Assembly: GCF_007923265.1 (NCBI RefSeq)
Contig: NZ_VOJA01000005.1
Span: forward strand, 216,327-280,326
Length of the DNA: 64,000 nucleotides
Direction: 5' to 3'
Source of the DNA: Francisella salimarina
GTDB lineage: Bacteria; Pseudomonadota; Gammaproteobacteria; Francisellales; Francisellaceae
The notes beneath the pieces were generated by a model. It was given only the letters and a program-made list of their open reading frames with translations. It was not told the origin of the DNA and did not search any database. This document shows positions 19,109 through 28,528 of the stretch, piece by piece (position 1 is the stretch's first letter; each line of letters starts with the position of its first letter). The translations under genes were made by a program, and so were the position numbers.

Positions 19109-20074
19109 ATGAAAAAGATAATTATACTTGTAGTAAGTTTTATGGCCTTTAATTTATGTTTTGCGAGTAATCCAGAGCTATATTTATTTTTAGGAGGAGA
19201 TTCTGTAAAAGATCATCTCAAAGTAATTGATAATCCTCAGGTAAAAGGTGCTCAAATAGTTTATTCTTGGAAAAGGTTGGAGCCAGAAGAAGATAACTAT
19301 GATTTTTCAGATATCGAGGAGGATTATCAATTACTCAAAAAATATAATAAAAAGCTATTTATACAGCTACAAGATAAATCATTTGAAATTAAGAGTATTC
19401 CAGTTCCAGAATACTTACAATCTAAAACCTATGATGATGGAGTGCTCAGACAAACTGATTTCGCAGGAGAGGGGCAGCCTTTAGGTGCTGGTTGGGTTAC
19501 TAAACAATGGAATCCTAAAGTAAACAAGAGATTTCATAAGTTGATAGATCAGCTAGCTAAAAAATATGATGGTAAAATAGCAGGTATAAACTTACCTGAA
19601 ACATCTATTGATATAGATGATAAGTTTTTAACGGATAAGTTTTGTCAGACTTATGTAGGTTCAGTAGTTAGCAATATGCTTTATCTTAAAAAACAGTTTA
19701 AGCAAAGCAAAGTAGTCCAATATATCAATTTCTTACCGTGTGAATGGAATAATGATCATGGCTTTATGCAAGAGATATTTGATATAGCAATCAAAAATAA
19801 TATCGGCATAGGTAATCCTGACACAGTACCATATCGAAAAAGTCAGATGAAAAATAGTTATCAATTTTTATATAAATATAAGGCAGATATAAATACTATA
19901 GCTATTGCAGTTCAAGAGCCTGATTATACATACACAAATCCAAAAACATTGAAGAAATTTACACCAGCAGAATTATATGATTTTGATAAGAATTATATTG
20001 GAGCTAATATTATATTTTGGAATATTCAACAGCCTCAGCTTGATAGCGTTTTAAAACTCTTTGCAAATGACTAA
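19109..20074 (+). CDS. Exported glycoside-hydrolase-like protein
   Basis: A 321-residue protein with a signal peptide (cleavage near residue 19, after CFA). The mature part has the flavour of a TIM-barrel glycosidase: YSWKRLEPEEDNYDFSDIEED near residues 52-72 recalls the start of beta-galactosidase/GH42-like barrels, and a Glu in INLPETSID (about 165) could be the acid/base. I cannot assign a CAZy family or a substrate. It is probably periplasmic or secreted. It is flanked by divergent dinB and a convergent PfpI-type gene that follows directly. Confidence 0.6.
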   Translation: MKKIIILVVSFMAFNLCFASNPELYLFLGGDSVKDHLKVIDNPQVKGAQIVYSWKRLEPEEDNYDFSDIEEDYQLLKKYNKKLFIQLQDKSFEIKSIPVPEYLQSKTYDDGVLRQTDFAGEGQPLGAGWVTKQWNPKVNKRFHKLIDQLAKKYDGKIAGINLPETSIDIDDKFLTDKFCQTYVGSVVSNMLYLKKQFKQSKVVQYINFLPCEWNNDHGFMQEIFDIAIKNNIGIGNPDTVPYRKSQMKNSYQFLYKYKADINTIAIAVQEPDYTYTNPKTLKKFTPAELYDFDKNYIGANIIFWNIQQPQLDSVLKLFAND

Positions 20075-20677
20075 CTACTTATAAATATCTGCAAATTCAT
20101 CAACATTTGCATCTTCTTGCCATGAGTATTCTAACTCAATACTTTTTTGTTTAGCTACATCATAGCCTAAGATATCCGCGATAAAACCAAGAGACATATC
20201 TATGCCTGCACTTATGCCAGAGCTTGTATAAATATTACTATCTTTTACCCATCTAGCTTTGTCTATCCAATTTACATCTGGAGCTATAGATTTTGTCCAT
20301 TTTAAAGCTTTTTTATTAGAGGTGGCTTTTTTGCTATTAAGCAGATTTGTTTGTGAAAATAAGGATGAGCCGGTACAGACTGTAAGTATATATTTAGTAT
20401 TATTTGCTAGTCTAGTTAATTCAGTTATTAATTTTGTATTGTATATTAACTCTCTTGTACCAATACCCCCAGGCACAAATAATATCGAGTTTTTAAAATT
20501 AGCATCTGAAAGTTTTTTGGTATTTATACAGACATTCTGACTACTATATACATTACCACCTTCTAGAGAATAATACTCAAGTTTGAAGTGTTCTTTGAAA
20601 CTCCCAAAAATTTCAACTGGCCCAAAAACATCTAAGGTTTCAAACTCATTAAATAAGACAATAATTACATTTTGCAT
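20075..20677 (-). CDS. DJ-1/PfpI family protein (isonitrile-hydratase-like)
   Basis: About 200 residues with the DJ-1/PfpI fold. FETLDVFGPVEIFG lies near the N terminus, LFVPGGIGTREL is the conserved glycine loop, and the nucleophile elbow is ILTVCTGS with Cys101. SGISAGIDMSLGFI follows. This layout is closest to isonitrile hydratase-like and AraC-associated DJ-1 domains. An upstream TTG or ATG frame would add about 14 hydrophobic residues (from 20719), but the MM pair at 20680/20677 fits the family start. Substrate unknown; a cysteine-dependent hydratase or stress role is possible. Confidence 0.8.
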   Translation of the reverse strand: MQNVIIVLFNEFETLDVFGPVEIFGSFKEHFKLEYYSLEGGNVYSSQNVCINTKKLSDANFKNSILFVPGGIGTRELIYNTKLITELTRLANNTKYILTVCTGSSLFSQTNLLNSKKATSNKKALKWTKSIAPDVNWIDKARWVKDSNIYTSSGISAGIDMSLGFIADILGYDVAKQKSIELEYSWQEDANVDEFADIYK

Positions 20678-20798
20678 CATAGATACCAATATAAATAAAT
20701 GCTTTGAATAGTATAGCATTATTAGATCTGTAAAATGATTTATAAAAATACCAAATAGTGTAAACTTTTAGTCTATATTTTATAAAGGTATTTTTTAT

Positions 20799-21590
20799 AT
20801 GTTGTTGATTACTATAAAAATAATATTATCAGCTTTAATGGTACTAGGATTAATATATATATCTGAGAAAAGTCCTAGATTAGGAGGTTTATTTTCAGGT
20901 TTACCACTTAGTGTTGGTCTTTTTACTTATTTTTATGCGCGTGAGAATGGATTACAGTTTTTGATAGATTCAATGCCTTATGCTTTTGCAGGATTCTGTT
21001 GTACTTTGTTATTTACAATAGGTTTTTATTTAGGTGGCAAATTATTTCTTAATAATCGTTATTTTAATACTTTAAGCGCTCTTTTTGTTGGTTTTATTAT
21101 TTATTTTATCAGTGGCTATATTCTTACAAAATTTAGTATTAATATATTCTCTGGTTTCATGATATTCTTGGTCGCCATGTTTATCACGATTCTTTTTTTC
21201 AGAAGAGTTGCTGATAATAAGCATACAAAGGTAGCTGTTAAGCTTAAACCTGCTAATAAACTAATTGTTATTACATTTAGGATTATTTTAGTTGCTTCAT
21301 TAGTCTTAGTGATTACTGGAGTGTCTCGTATAGTGGGTCATGAGTGGGCCGGTATTTTTTCATCATTTCCAGTTATGCTAACGTCCGTGACTACAGTTTT
21401 GATATTTACATACAAAGATCAGCTATTTCCAGGTGTGTTAAAACATTTCTCTTATGGAGTTTCTATATTATTAATCTATGACTTATTGATATATTGGTTA
21501 TATCCAATTATGGGTATTAATTGGGGTACTGTAGTTGCTTATATTGTTTGCTTTGTGTATCTATCATTACTAAATAAGCTAAATCAGTAG
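20799..21590 (+). CDS. Polytopic membrane protein with internal duplication
   Basis: 263 residues, nearly all hydrophobic, with about eight predicted membrane helices. The two halves repeat a motif: PRLGGLFSGLPLSVGLFTYF near residue 27 and HEWAGIFSSFPVMLTSVTTV near residue 185. Each follows a helix and a charged turn, as in inverted- or tandem-repeat transporters. I do not recognise a named family. There is an AAAGGT ribosome site about 12 bases before the ATG. It is the only gene between the PfpI-type gene and the ABC-F ATPase. Confidence 0.7.
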   Translation: MLLITIKIILSALMVLGLIYISEKSPRLGGLFSGLPLSVGLFTYFYARENGLQFLIDSMPYAFAGFCCTLLFTIGFYLGGKLFLNNRYFNTLSALFVGFIIYFISGYILTKFSINIFSGFMIFLVAMFITILFFRRVADNKHTKVAVKLKPANKLIVITFRIILVASLVLVITGVSRIVGHEWAGIFSSFPVMLTSVTTVLIFTYKDQLFPGVLKHFSYGVSILLIYDLLIYWLYPIMGINWGTVVAYIVCFVYLSLLNKLNQ

Positions 21591-21666
21591 CTTATATTTG
21601 AAAATCACTTTTATATAAATACTCAACGTATATAATTTAGCTAATGAAATACTTATATTAAAACAA

Positions 21667-23565
21667 ATGATTTTCTTTAAAAATGTATCTTATCAAGTAG
21701 AGATAAAAGAACTTTTTGATAGTATTAACTTTTCAATTTTTCCTAATCAAAAAATAGGCCTTGTGGGCAAAAATGGTACAGGTAAAACGACACTTTTTAA
21801 CCTTGTACAAGGCAATTTAACACCAGATAAGGGCGATATTGAGATTGCTAAAAATACCCGTATAGTTACTGTTAAGCAAGAGGTTAATGATTTCGAAGCT
21901 AAAGTGATAGATTATGTAGTCAATGGTATAGAATCTTTAAAACAATTGAAGATCCAAATGCAAAAATCTTTAGAGTCTGAGAACTTTGTAGATTACTCAA
22001 AATATCATGAAGAATATGAATCTTTAGGAGGTTATGCAATAGAGTCTCAAGCTGGTAAATTGCTCTCAGGTTTAGGTTTTAGTATTAGTCATTTGCAACA
22101 AAAGGTAAAAGAGCTCTCAGGTGGTTGGCAGATACGTTTAAATCTTGCTCAAGCACTGCTACAAGAGTCAGATATTTTACTACTCGATGAACCAACTAAC
22201 CATTTAGATTTAGATGCTGTATTATGGTTAGAAGAGTATCTACAGGAATATAAAGGTTCTTTACTACTTATTTCACATGATAGAATCTTTCTAGATAATG
22301 TTGTCAAGCAAATATTTCATATCGATAATAAGAATATAGATACTTATGCTGGTAACTATTCATCTTATGAAAAGCAGTCTTATGAGCAAAAAGTACTACA
22401 ACAAAAGCAGTTTGAGAAACAACAAAAGCATATAGCTCATTTACAGAGTTTTGTTGATAGATTTAAAGCTAAAGCATCAAAAGCAAAACAAGCACAAAGT
22501 CGTGTCAAAATGTTAGAAAAAATACAGCGAATAGAAGCTGTTAAGTCAGATTCTGAATTTGGCTTTGAATTTAAACAAGTTAAAGAGCATTTAGGTGGAA
22601 CTTTAGTTAGTCTACAAAATGCTGATCTTGGCTATGGTGATAAGAAGATCTTAAATAATGTAAAACTAAATATCTATAATGAGATGCGTATAGGTCTATT
22701 GGGTTTAAATGGAGCTGGTAAGTCAACTTTGATTAAATCTCTAATTGGTGAGATTGATATTTTATCAGGTAAGATTGAAAAGCATCCAAATCTTAGAGTA
22801 GGGTACTTCTCGCAACACTCATTAGATATGCTCGATTCTGAAGCCTCGCCATTATTACATATGCAACGCTTAGACTCACAAGCAACTCAAGAAAAGCTTA
22901 GAACTTTTTTAGGTAGTTTTAACTTTGTGGGCGATAAGGCTTTGGCAAAGGCAGGAACCTTTTCTGGTGGTGAGAAGGCTAGATTAGCTCTAGCAATGAT
23001 TGTATATCAAGAGCCTAACTTTTTATTACTAGATGAACCAACAAACCACTTAGATATTGGCGTTCGAGAGGCTTTAACTGTAGCATTACAGAGTTTCCAA
23101 GGAGCTATAATATTAGTTTCGCATGATAGATTTTTATTAGAATCAACAGTTGATGAGTATATGCTTGTTGGTGAAGGGCAGGTTAAGCCTTTTGATGGGG
23201 ATATGAAAGATTATTATAAGTATATTCTTGAAGTTAAAAAGACTGAGAATAATATATCAAGTAAGTCACCAGAATCTAGTGATGATACTAAAAAGCAAGA
23301 TAGAAAATTATCTGCAGATAAAAGAAAGCAACTTAAGCCACTTCAGGATAAAGTCAAAAAACTTGAAAGGGCGTTAGAAAAATTACAACAGCAAGATCAA
23401 CAAATGCAAGATGCTCTCCAAAATCAGGATTTATATGATGATAAGCAAAAACTTCAGCAAACTTTACTTGAGCATTCTCAGTTAAAAGAAAAAATAGAAC
23501 AAACTGAATTAGAATGGTTTGAAGCCTTACAAGAGTTAGAAAGTTTAAAAGAAATGAAAAATTAA
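21667..23565 (+). CDS. yheS: ABC-F family ATPase, YheS-like
   Basis: A 632-residue protein with two ABC domains and no membrane segment. ABC1: Walker A GKNGTGKTT (about 34-42), signature LSGGW, Walker B LLLDEPTNHLD. A basic linker with a coiled coil follows (KAKASKAKQAQSRVKMLEKI, the P-site tRNA-interaction motif region). ABC2: Walker A GLNGAGKST, signature FSGGEKARLALA, LLLDEPTNHLD. A C-terminal coiled coil lies around 540-632. Length and the coiled-coil tail match YheS, a ribosome-associated ABC-F factor that helps stalled translation. Uup is the alternative. Confidence 0.88.
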   Translation: MIFFKNVSYQVEIKELFDSINFSIFPNQKIGLVGKNGTGKTTLFNLVQGNLTPDKGDIEIAKNTRIVTVKQEVNDFEAKVIDYVVNGIESLKQLKIQMQKSLESENFVDYSKYHEEYESLGGYAIESQAGKLLSGLGFSISHLQQKVKELSGGWQIRLNLAQALLQESDILLLDEPTNHLDLDAVLWLEEYLQEYKGSLLLISHDRIFLDNVVKQIFHIDNKNIDTYAGNYSSYEKQSYEQKVLQQKQFEKQQKHIAHLQSFVDRFKAKASKAKQAQSRVKMLEKIQRIEAVKSDSEFGFEFKQVKEHLGGTLVSLQNADLGYGDKKILNNVKLNIYNEMRIGLLGLNGAGKSTLIKSLIGEIDILSGKIEKHPNLRVGYFSQHSLDMLDSEASPLLHMQRLDSQATQEKLRTFLGSFNFVGDKALAKAGTFSGGEKARLALAMIVYQEPNFLLLDEPTNHLDIGVREALTVALQSFQGAIILVSHDRFLLESTVDEYMLVGEGQVKPFDGDMKDYYKYILEVKKTENNISSKSPESSDDTKKQDRKLSADKRKQLKPLQDKVKKLERALEKLQQQDQQMQDALQNQDLYDDKQKLQQTLLEHSQLKEKIEQTELEWFEALQELESLKEMKN

Positions 23566-23624
23566 TAATGAAGCTTTAAATACAATAGCTACTTATTCAT
23601 TAGAATTTAATTGATCAAAGAACT

Positions 23625-24587
23625 TTAAAGATCATTGGCGATAAACTGACTACAGTCGATATGCCAATGACTAAATTCCTTGGGATTTATGCCACTGTTA
23701 AGCAAGTCTTTTGTATATGTTAGTAAGTTATTCTGAGAGTTAATCCAGAATTTACTAGCGTGTTGGGTATTTTCAGGAGTAGTAACAATATAGTTATTTG
23801 CAGTTCCTAAAGCTCCCCAGTTGTAGTATCTAAGCATGTCATAAAACCCATGAACATTTTCTGAGTTCCATTCAGATACATCTATTTTATCAATTAAAGC
23901 ATTTGATAATGCTTGCATCTGCTCTGTGAAGTTTGCATCAAAATAGGCAAAGAATACAACATCTACTCCTTGATTATCCATCCAATTTTTTATTTCGTTA
24001 ATATCTTGTTCATTCAAGGATTTTGCTTTTGTCGAGAGTTCAAATTTATTATAGTCTTGATTTTCTCTCTTTATGTAAGCTATATTTTCAATTGTTGAAG
24101 TCCCTTCTCTCTTTGCTAATTCTTCTCTTGCTTGGTCGAAGTTAATATCGTTGTCAACAACTGCATAATGCATAGCAGTCCTTTTTGCATCGAGAGTTAT
24201 TAAACCTTGTGGGATAAATGTAACCGCTAGTCTAACTTGATTTGCTAAAAGATAGCCTGTACTTTTACCATCCTTATCATTCACACTTAAGCACATTGCA
24301 GCCGGAAGAGGAACAGTCATTTTTTTACAAGTCCCATCTTCTTGCTTAATACATGCAGAACTAGATGTAGGAGGAGCAAAATATAATCCACTAACTCTCA
24401 AAAAATCTACGGCCATATCAGGACCATTAGCCTGCCAAGGTCCTATATGTAGTCCATCAGAGTTTTTAATCAGAGATCCATAGCCGAAATATACCATTTT
24501 TTGCTGATATTGATCAACGTTAGCATATATATAAGATAAACAAAAAATAAATAAAGTAAAAAAACTTATAACTTTTCTTTTTGGCAT
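23625..24587 (-). CDS. Exported protein with gamma-glutamylcyclotransferase-like YGSL motif
   Basis: A 320-residue protein with a signal peptide (basic PKRK, hydrophobic core, cleavage near residue 22). Just after it comes YFGYGSLIKN, the motif that opens gamma-glutamylcyclotransferase/ChaC folds. The rest does not read as a standard GGCT: at 320 residues it is long, with a cysteine pair in SSACIKQEDGTCKKM and an aromatic C terminus. The call is therefore only a fold hint. It stands alone between convergent yheS and the sugar-porter gene upstream on the same strand. Confidence 0.5.
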   Translation of the reverse strand: MPKRKVISFFTLFIFCLSYIYANVDQYQQKMVYFGYGSLIKNSDGLHIGPWQANGPDMAVDFLRVSGLYFAPPTSSSACIKQEDGTCKKMTVPLPAAMCLSVNDKDGKSTGYLLANQVRLAVTFIPQGLITLDAKRTAMHYAVVDNDINFDQAREELAKREGTSTIENIAYIKRENQDYNKFELSTKAKSLNEQDINEIKNWMDNQGVDVVFFAYFDANFTEQMQALSNALIDKIDVSEWNSENVHGFYDMLRYYNWGALGTANNYIVTTPENTQHASKFWINSQNNLLTYTKDLLNSGINPKEFSHWHIDCSQFIANDL

Positions 24588-24674
24588 TGTATAATTATTT
24601 CATAAATTAAAATTTATATTATATTATCAAAAAATAATCAAATGTAAATGTAAAATTAATAATTAGCTTAGGAT

Positions 24675-26015
24675 TTATTGAAAATCATTTTCTATTTCTT
24701 CTAATGTTTTGCCAGCAGTTTCTGGAATAAGTTTTTTAACAATCAATAAATATACAAATGAACTTATAAAAATAATTCCAAACATAATATTAAAGCCGTA
24801 TCTCTCGCCTATTTGTAAAAAATATCCAATAAAGAAGAATGCAAATAACATTGAAACTACATCCGCTATGAAGATACCAATAATTCTTACTCTATTCGGT
24901 AATAGTTCATTTATAAGGGTTACGATGACTCCAGAAGGACCAAATGCTAATCCGGCAATACATGTTATTAAGAACAAAATTACTAGTATGTAATTATAGT
25001 CAAAAGTAGGTAGGCTATATAATACTACTAGCAGTATCATGCTTATTAATGCAATTGTTAGTCCTGTAAAGATAACTTTTTTTCTTCCCCACTTATCTAT
25101 ATAAAAGATGGTTAATATGGTGACTCCAAAGTTAACAACTAAAATTAGAGAGTTTGCTATATGAGTTATATAAATGTTATTTGTTAATGGTGAAAGAATT
25201 AGCTCTGAAGAAAAAATAATAAAATTAATACCAGTCAATTGATTTAATATTAAGATTGTTGTTACTAATAAAACAGGCCGAATATCTTTTCCAATTAAAA
25301 TTTTTTGTAAAAAAGTCTTAGGCTTGTGTTCTCTGAGGCTAACTCTAACTTCTTCGATATGCTTTTGTATTTCCTGCTTTGTCAAAGTGGGTTGAGTTTT
25401 ACTTATGACTATATATGCATCATCATACCTCTTTCTTAGTACAAGCCAAGTAGGGCTCGGGGGTAATATGCAAATCAAGCCGAGCAAAGCTATTACAAGA
25501 AATATTGTAATGTATAAATATTGATACCAGCTAAGAGTATTATAAAAGAAAAATATTATAACTCCTGATAAACACATTCCAGCTGTCCAGAATAGTTGAA
25601 ATAAAGTTACATACATACCTCTTCTATTAGCTGGAGATATTTCTGTAATATATATAGGAAATGCATAAGTACAAAGTAAAATAGCAGCTCCTTGAATAAA
25701 TCTGGCTACTATTAGAGTATTATAGCTATTAGATATTACAAAAAGATAAGTTCCTATAATATACATTATTGCAAAAGAAATTATCATTGCTCTTCGACCA
25801 ATTCGATCTGTAGCTAGCCAAACAACTTTTGCTAAAATACCACCTAGGAATACTAAGCCTAATAAAATAGATAACTGGTGATTATCCAGGTCGAAGTTAT
25901 ATTGAATATCTTTACCAATGCCTCCAACAATTGCTAAGGCATAGCCACCAATGATAGCTGAGATGATATATACAGGAAGAATAAACTTAAAACTGTATCT
26001 AAAATTTAAATTCAT
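24675..26015 (-). CDS. MFS sugar-porter family transporter
   Basis: 446 residues, about 12 membrane helices. Sugar-porter family marks are all present: loop 2-3 with DRIGRRAMI, helix 4 VARFIQGAA, YITEISPANRRGMYV (the PESPR-like E-x6-R element), PPSPTWLVLRKRYDDA, loop 8-9 DKWGRKK and the terminal PETAGKTLEEIE. It should import a sugar or polyol with protons. Its ATG overlaps the stop of the upstream beta-lactamase-fold gene (ATGA at 26012-26015), so the two are coupled and probably handle related substrates. Confidence 0.88.
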   Translation of the reverse strand: MNLNFRYSFKFILPVYIISAIIGGYALAIVGGIGKDIQYNFDLDNHQLSILLGLVFLGGILAKVVWLATDRIGRRAMIISFAIMYIIGTYLFVISNSYNTLIVARFIQGAAILLCTYAFPIYITEISPANRRGMYVTLFQLFWTAGMCLSGVIIFFFYNTLSWYQYLYITIFLVIALLGLICILPPSPTWLVLRKRYDDAYIVISKTQPTLTKQEIQKHIEEVRVSLREHKPKTFLQKILIGKDIRPVLLVTTILILNQLTGINFIIFSSELILSPLTNNIYITHIANSLILVVNFGVTILTIFYIDKWGRKKVIFTGLTIALISMILLVVLYSLPTFDYNYILVILFLITCIAGLAFGPSGVIVTLINELLPNRVRIIGIFIADVVSMLFAFFFIGYFLQIGERYGFNIMFGIIFISSFVYLLIVKKLIPETAGKTLEEIENDFQ

Positions 26016-27166
26016 AAACCTAACTCCGTATATATCGAGTCTATTAATTGTCCATACATGCCTGTTCTATAAGTTTTGCCTTCAAAAATTCTAGGATAGA
26101 TAATAGGACTATGCACACTGTTCGACATAATTATAATGGTAATCTTATTTTGAGAATCAGAAATAAAGCATTGACCTGTAAATCCAGTATGTCCTATAGT
26201 TTGATCACTACATTTTTTACCAAAAAAAGGTCTGTTCTTGCGTCCATTTGCTGTCCAAAACCCTAATCCAAAAGAAGGGTTAATGTTAGATGGTTGACTA
26301 AATTCTTTTATGGTGCCTTGAGTAAAAAATGTATTTTCTTGATATAACAAGCCTGCTAGTTTGGTAATGTCGTCAATAGTAGAAAATAATCCTGCATGAC
26401 CAGCAATACCGCTCATTGAGTAGAGTGCTTTTTCATCGTGAACTAAGCCTCGAAGAGTATCAGTTTTTATATTATTAAAATTAGTTGTACCACAATTAGC
26501 ATGGCCGTCAATTTGAGTTGCTACTATTTGATTTGGTAAATAGCCTTTTTCCAAAGGATTAAAACAGGTATTTTGAGCACCAGCTTTCGAATAGATATTT
26601 TTTTCTAGGAAATCATCCATTCTTTGATTAGTTATAGTCTCAATTAAACATCCTAATATTTTCATACCTATATCTGAGTAGATGCAATACTTTTGTGCTG
26701 GTTCAATGACAGACATCTTTGTTTTTAAGAATCTGATAGTAGTTTCTCTGTCTTGGCTATATAGAGAGTCTGCAATATGATTATTATAAAAATCAAAAAA
26801 TGGAGCTACACCAGTAGCATGATTTAATAAATCTCGAATAGTTGGGATATAAGAGGTATTCTCAAATTTAAATTCTGGAATGTATTTTGTTATCTTATCA
26901 TCTAGTTTGATTTTTTTTCGCTCATATAAGTACATGACTGCATAAGTGGTTGCAAAAATTTTTGTCAGAGAAGCTATATCAAAAAGCATATTATCTCTTA
27001 AAGATTGTGGGTTGCTGACAAGATTTCCTTCTTGATTATATCTATATGCGTAACCAAAATTATTTTTATAAATAGGTTTGTTATGAAAAACCACATTCAC
27101 AGCTACTCCTGAGAAGCCATGTGAAATATCATGGTTAATAATATTTTCTAAATTTTGAAAATCCAT
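26012..27166 (-). CDS. Beta-lactamase-fold serine hydrolase (class C PBP-like)
   Basis: 384 residues. The serine-enzyme motifs are clear: SxxK as SLTK at residues 66-69, YSD at 163-165 and a C-terminal HTG in GHTGFTG. This is the pattern of class C beta-lactamase/EstB/YfeW/AmpH-like proteins. I see no convincing signal peptide, so the enzyme is probably cytoplasmic. It is coupled to a downstream sugar-porter gene. Related hydrolases in other bacteria sit in peptidoglycan-recycling or glycoside operons, so a role in trimming an imported sugar ester or muropeptide is a reasonable guess. No antibiotic resistance is implied. Confidence 0.75.
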   Translation of the reverse strand: MDFQNLENIINHDISHGFSGVAVNVVFHNKPIYKNNFGYAYRYNQEGNLVSNPQSLRDNMLFDIASLTKIFATTYAVMYLYERKKIKLDDKITKYIPEFKFENTSYIPTIRDLLNHATGVAPFFDFYNNHIADSLYSQDRETTIRFLKTKMSVIEPAQKYCIYSDIGMKILGCLIETITNQRMDDFLEKNIYSKAGAQNTCFNPLEKGYLPNQIVATQIDGHANCGTTNFNNIKTDTLRGLVHDEKALYSMSGIAGHAGLFSTIDDITKLAGLLYQENTFFTQGTIKEFSQPSNINPSFGLGFWTANGRKNRPFFGKKCSDQTIGHTGFTGQCFISDSQNKITIIIMSNSVHSPIIYPRIFEGKTYRTGMYGQLIDSIYTELGL

Positions 27167-27289
27167 TTTTAATATTTATCTATACTACCTATGAATATTA
27201 AAACATAGCTTTATACGAAATAGATATTTAAAATTTTTGTAAGGGATATAAAAGAAACTAATTATAAGAAAAATTAATAAAAAGTAGAA

Positions 27290-28519
27290 TTAGTGCTGAT
27301 AAGCTTCATCCCAGTTACCTGTTAGACCTGCAACCTCATATTCTGTTACTCGGTTCTCAAAGAAGTTGGTATGATCAGCACCATTTAAGATCCACTCTAA
27401 CCAAGTAAGAGGATTTTTATCAATACTATATATTTCATTTAAACCAAGTTGATTTAAACGTCTATCTGTAATGTGACGAATATACTCTTTTACTTCATCA
27501 GCTTTTAGACCTTCGATAGTACCAATCTCATAAGCTAAATCAATAAATTTATCTTCAAGTTCAACAGCTTTGCTAGCCATTAGATATATTTCTTTTTTGA
27601 ATTGATTATCAACTATATAAGGATTTTCTTGGCAGTACATTCTAAATAATGCGGCGTTACCTTCGACGTGCATTGATTCGTCACGGATTGACCACTCAAC
27701 AACTTTACCCATACCTTTCATTTTACCGAAGCGTTGGAAGTTAAGTAACATTGCAAATGATGCAAATAAGGCTACACCTTCATTAAATACTGTCTTAGCA
27801 AGACAAAGTCCTAAACCACGACGAGTACTAGGATCCGCATCCATCATAAAATCGATTTTATCGGTCATTGCTTTATATTCTAAGAAAGCATGATACTCAG
27901 AATCTGGAAGGCCAAGAGTGTCATTCAAAAGGGCGTATGCTCTTTGATGAATACCTTCACGTGCAGCAAATGAGCCAAGCATATTTCTGACCTCATTATT
28001 CTTAAAAGCCGGAATAAATTGATCATAATAGTTTTGACCAACAGCTACATCCGATTGAGTAAATAACCTTAGAATATTAGTAATATATTCTTTTTCAACT
28101 TTAGTAATTTTACCATTTTTCCAGTCAGTTACATCTTCTGATAAATCTATTTCGTCTTCTATCCAGTGAGCTTTTTCATGTTTGACAGTTAGGTCAACAG
28201 CCCAAGGATAGCTAAATGGCTTGTATGTCTTAGAAAAAGTTGTTAGAGAAGAACCTTTGACACGAGCAATAACTTCACCAGCTCTAGCCATTAAATTGTC
28301 GTAGCCACCAATATGTACATCGTTGACGAATATTTGTGGTACTGATTTAACATGTTCCTCAACGAGTAGGATATTCTTATTTACTTCTGCATAGAAATTT
28401 AGTCTTTTTTCATCATCGTCAAGAGTAATTTGTGTAAAAGGAATATCATTTGCACCAAACCAGCTTTTAGCGAGGTCACAAAAAGGACAGTTCGTTTTTG
28501 TATATATTTTTACTTCCAC
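27290..28519 (-). CDS. nrdB: Ribonucleotide reductase beta subunit NrdB with N-terminal glutaredoxin domain
   Basis: 409 residues in two parts. Residues 1-85 are a glutaredoxin with a CPFC active site and SVPQIFVNDVHIGG. Residues about 105-409 are the diiron radical subunit. Metal ligands by alignment to E. coli: Asp in TQSDVAVG, Glu and His in AREGIHQRAY, Glu in VFNEGVALF, Glu and His in RDESMHVEG. The radical tyrosine is the Y of HQRAY. The start codon is GTG, 9 bases after the separate glutaredoxin gene. The fused domain probably delivers electrons to NrdA. Operon order is nrdA-grx-nrdB. Confidence 0.94.
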   Translation of the reverse strand: MEVKIYTKTNCPFCDLAKSWFGANDIPFTQITLDDDEKRLNFYAEVNKNILLVEEHVKSVPQIFVNDVHIGGYDNLMARAGEVIARVKGSSLTTFSKTYKPFSYPWAVDLTVKHEKAHWIEDEIDLSEDVTDWKNGKITKVEKEYITNILRLFTQSDVAVGQNYYDQFIPAFKNNEVRNMLGSFAAREGIHQRAYALLNDTLGLPDSEYHAFLEYKAMTDKIDFMMDADPSTRRGLGLCLAKTVFNEGVALFASFAMLLNFQRFGKMKGMGKVVEWSIRDESMHVEGNAALFRMYCQENPYIVDNQFKKEIYLMASKAVELEDKFIDLAYEIGTIEGLKADEVKEYIRHITDRRLNQLGLNEIYSIDKNPLTWLEWILNGADHTNFFENRVTEYEVAGLTGNWDEAYQH

Positions 28520-28528
28520 TATTATTAC

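Noticed and set aside
26012..27166. Beta-lactamase resistance gene
   Set aside because: The motifs fit the broad serine-hydrolase family and no signal peptide is visible. The coupled sugar porter argues for metabolism.
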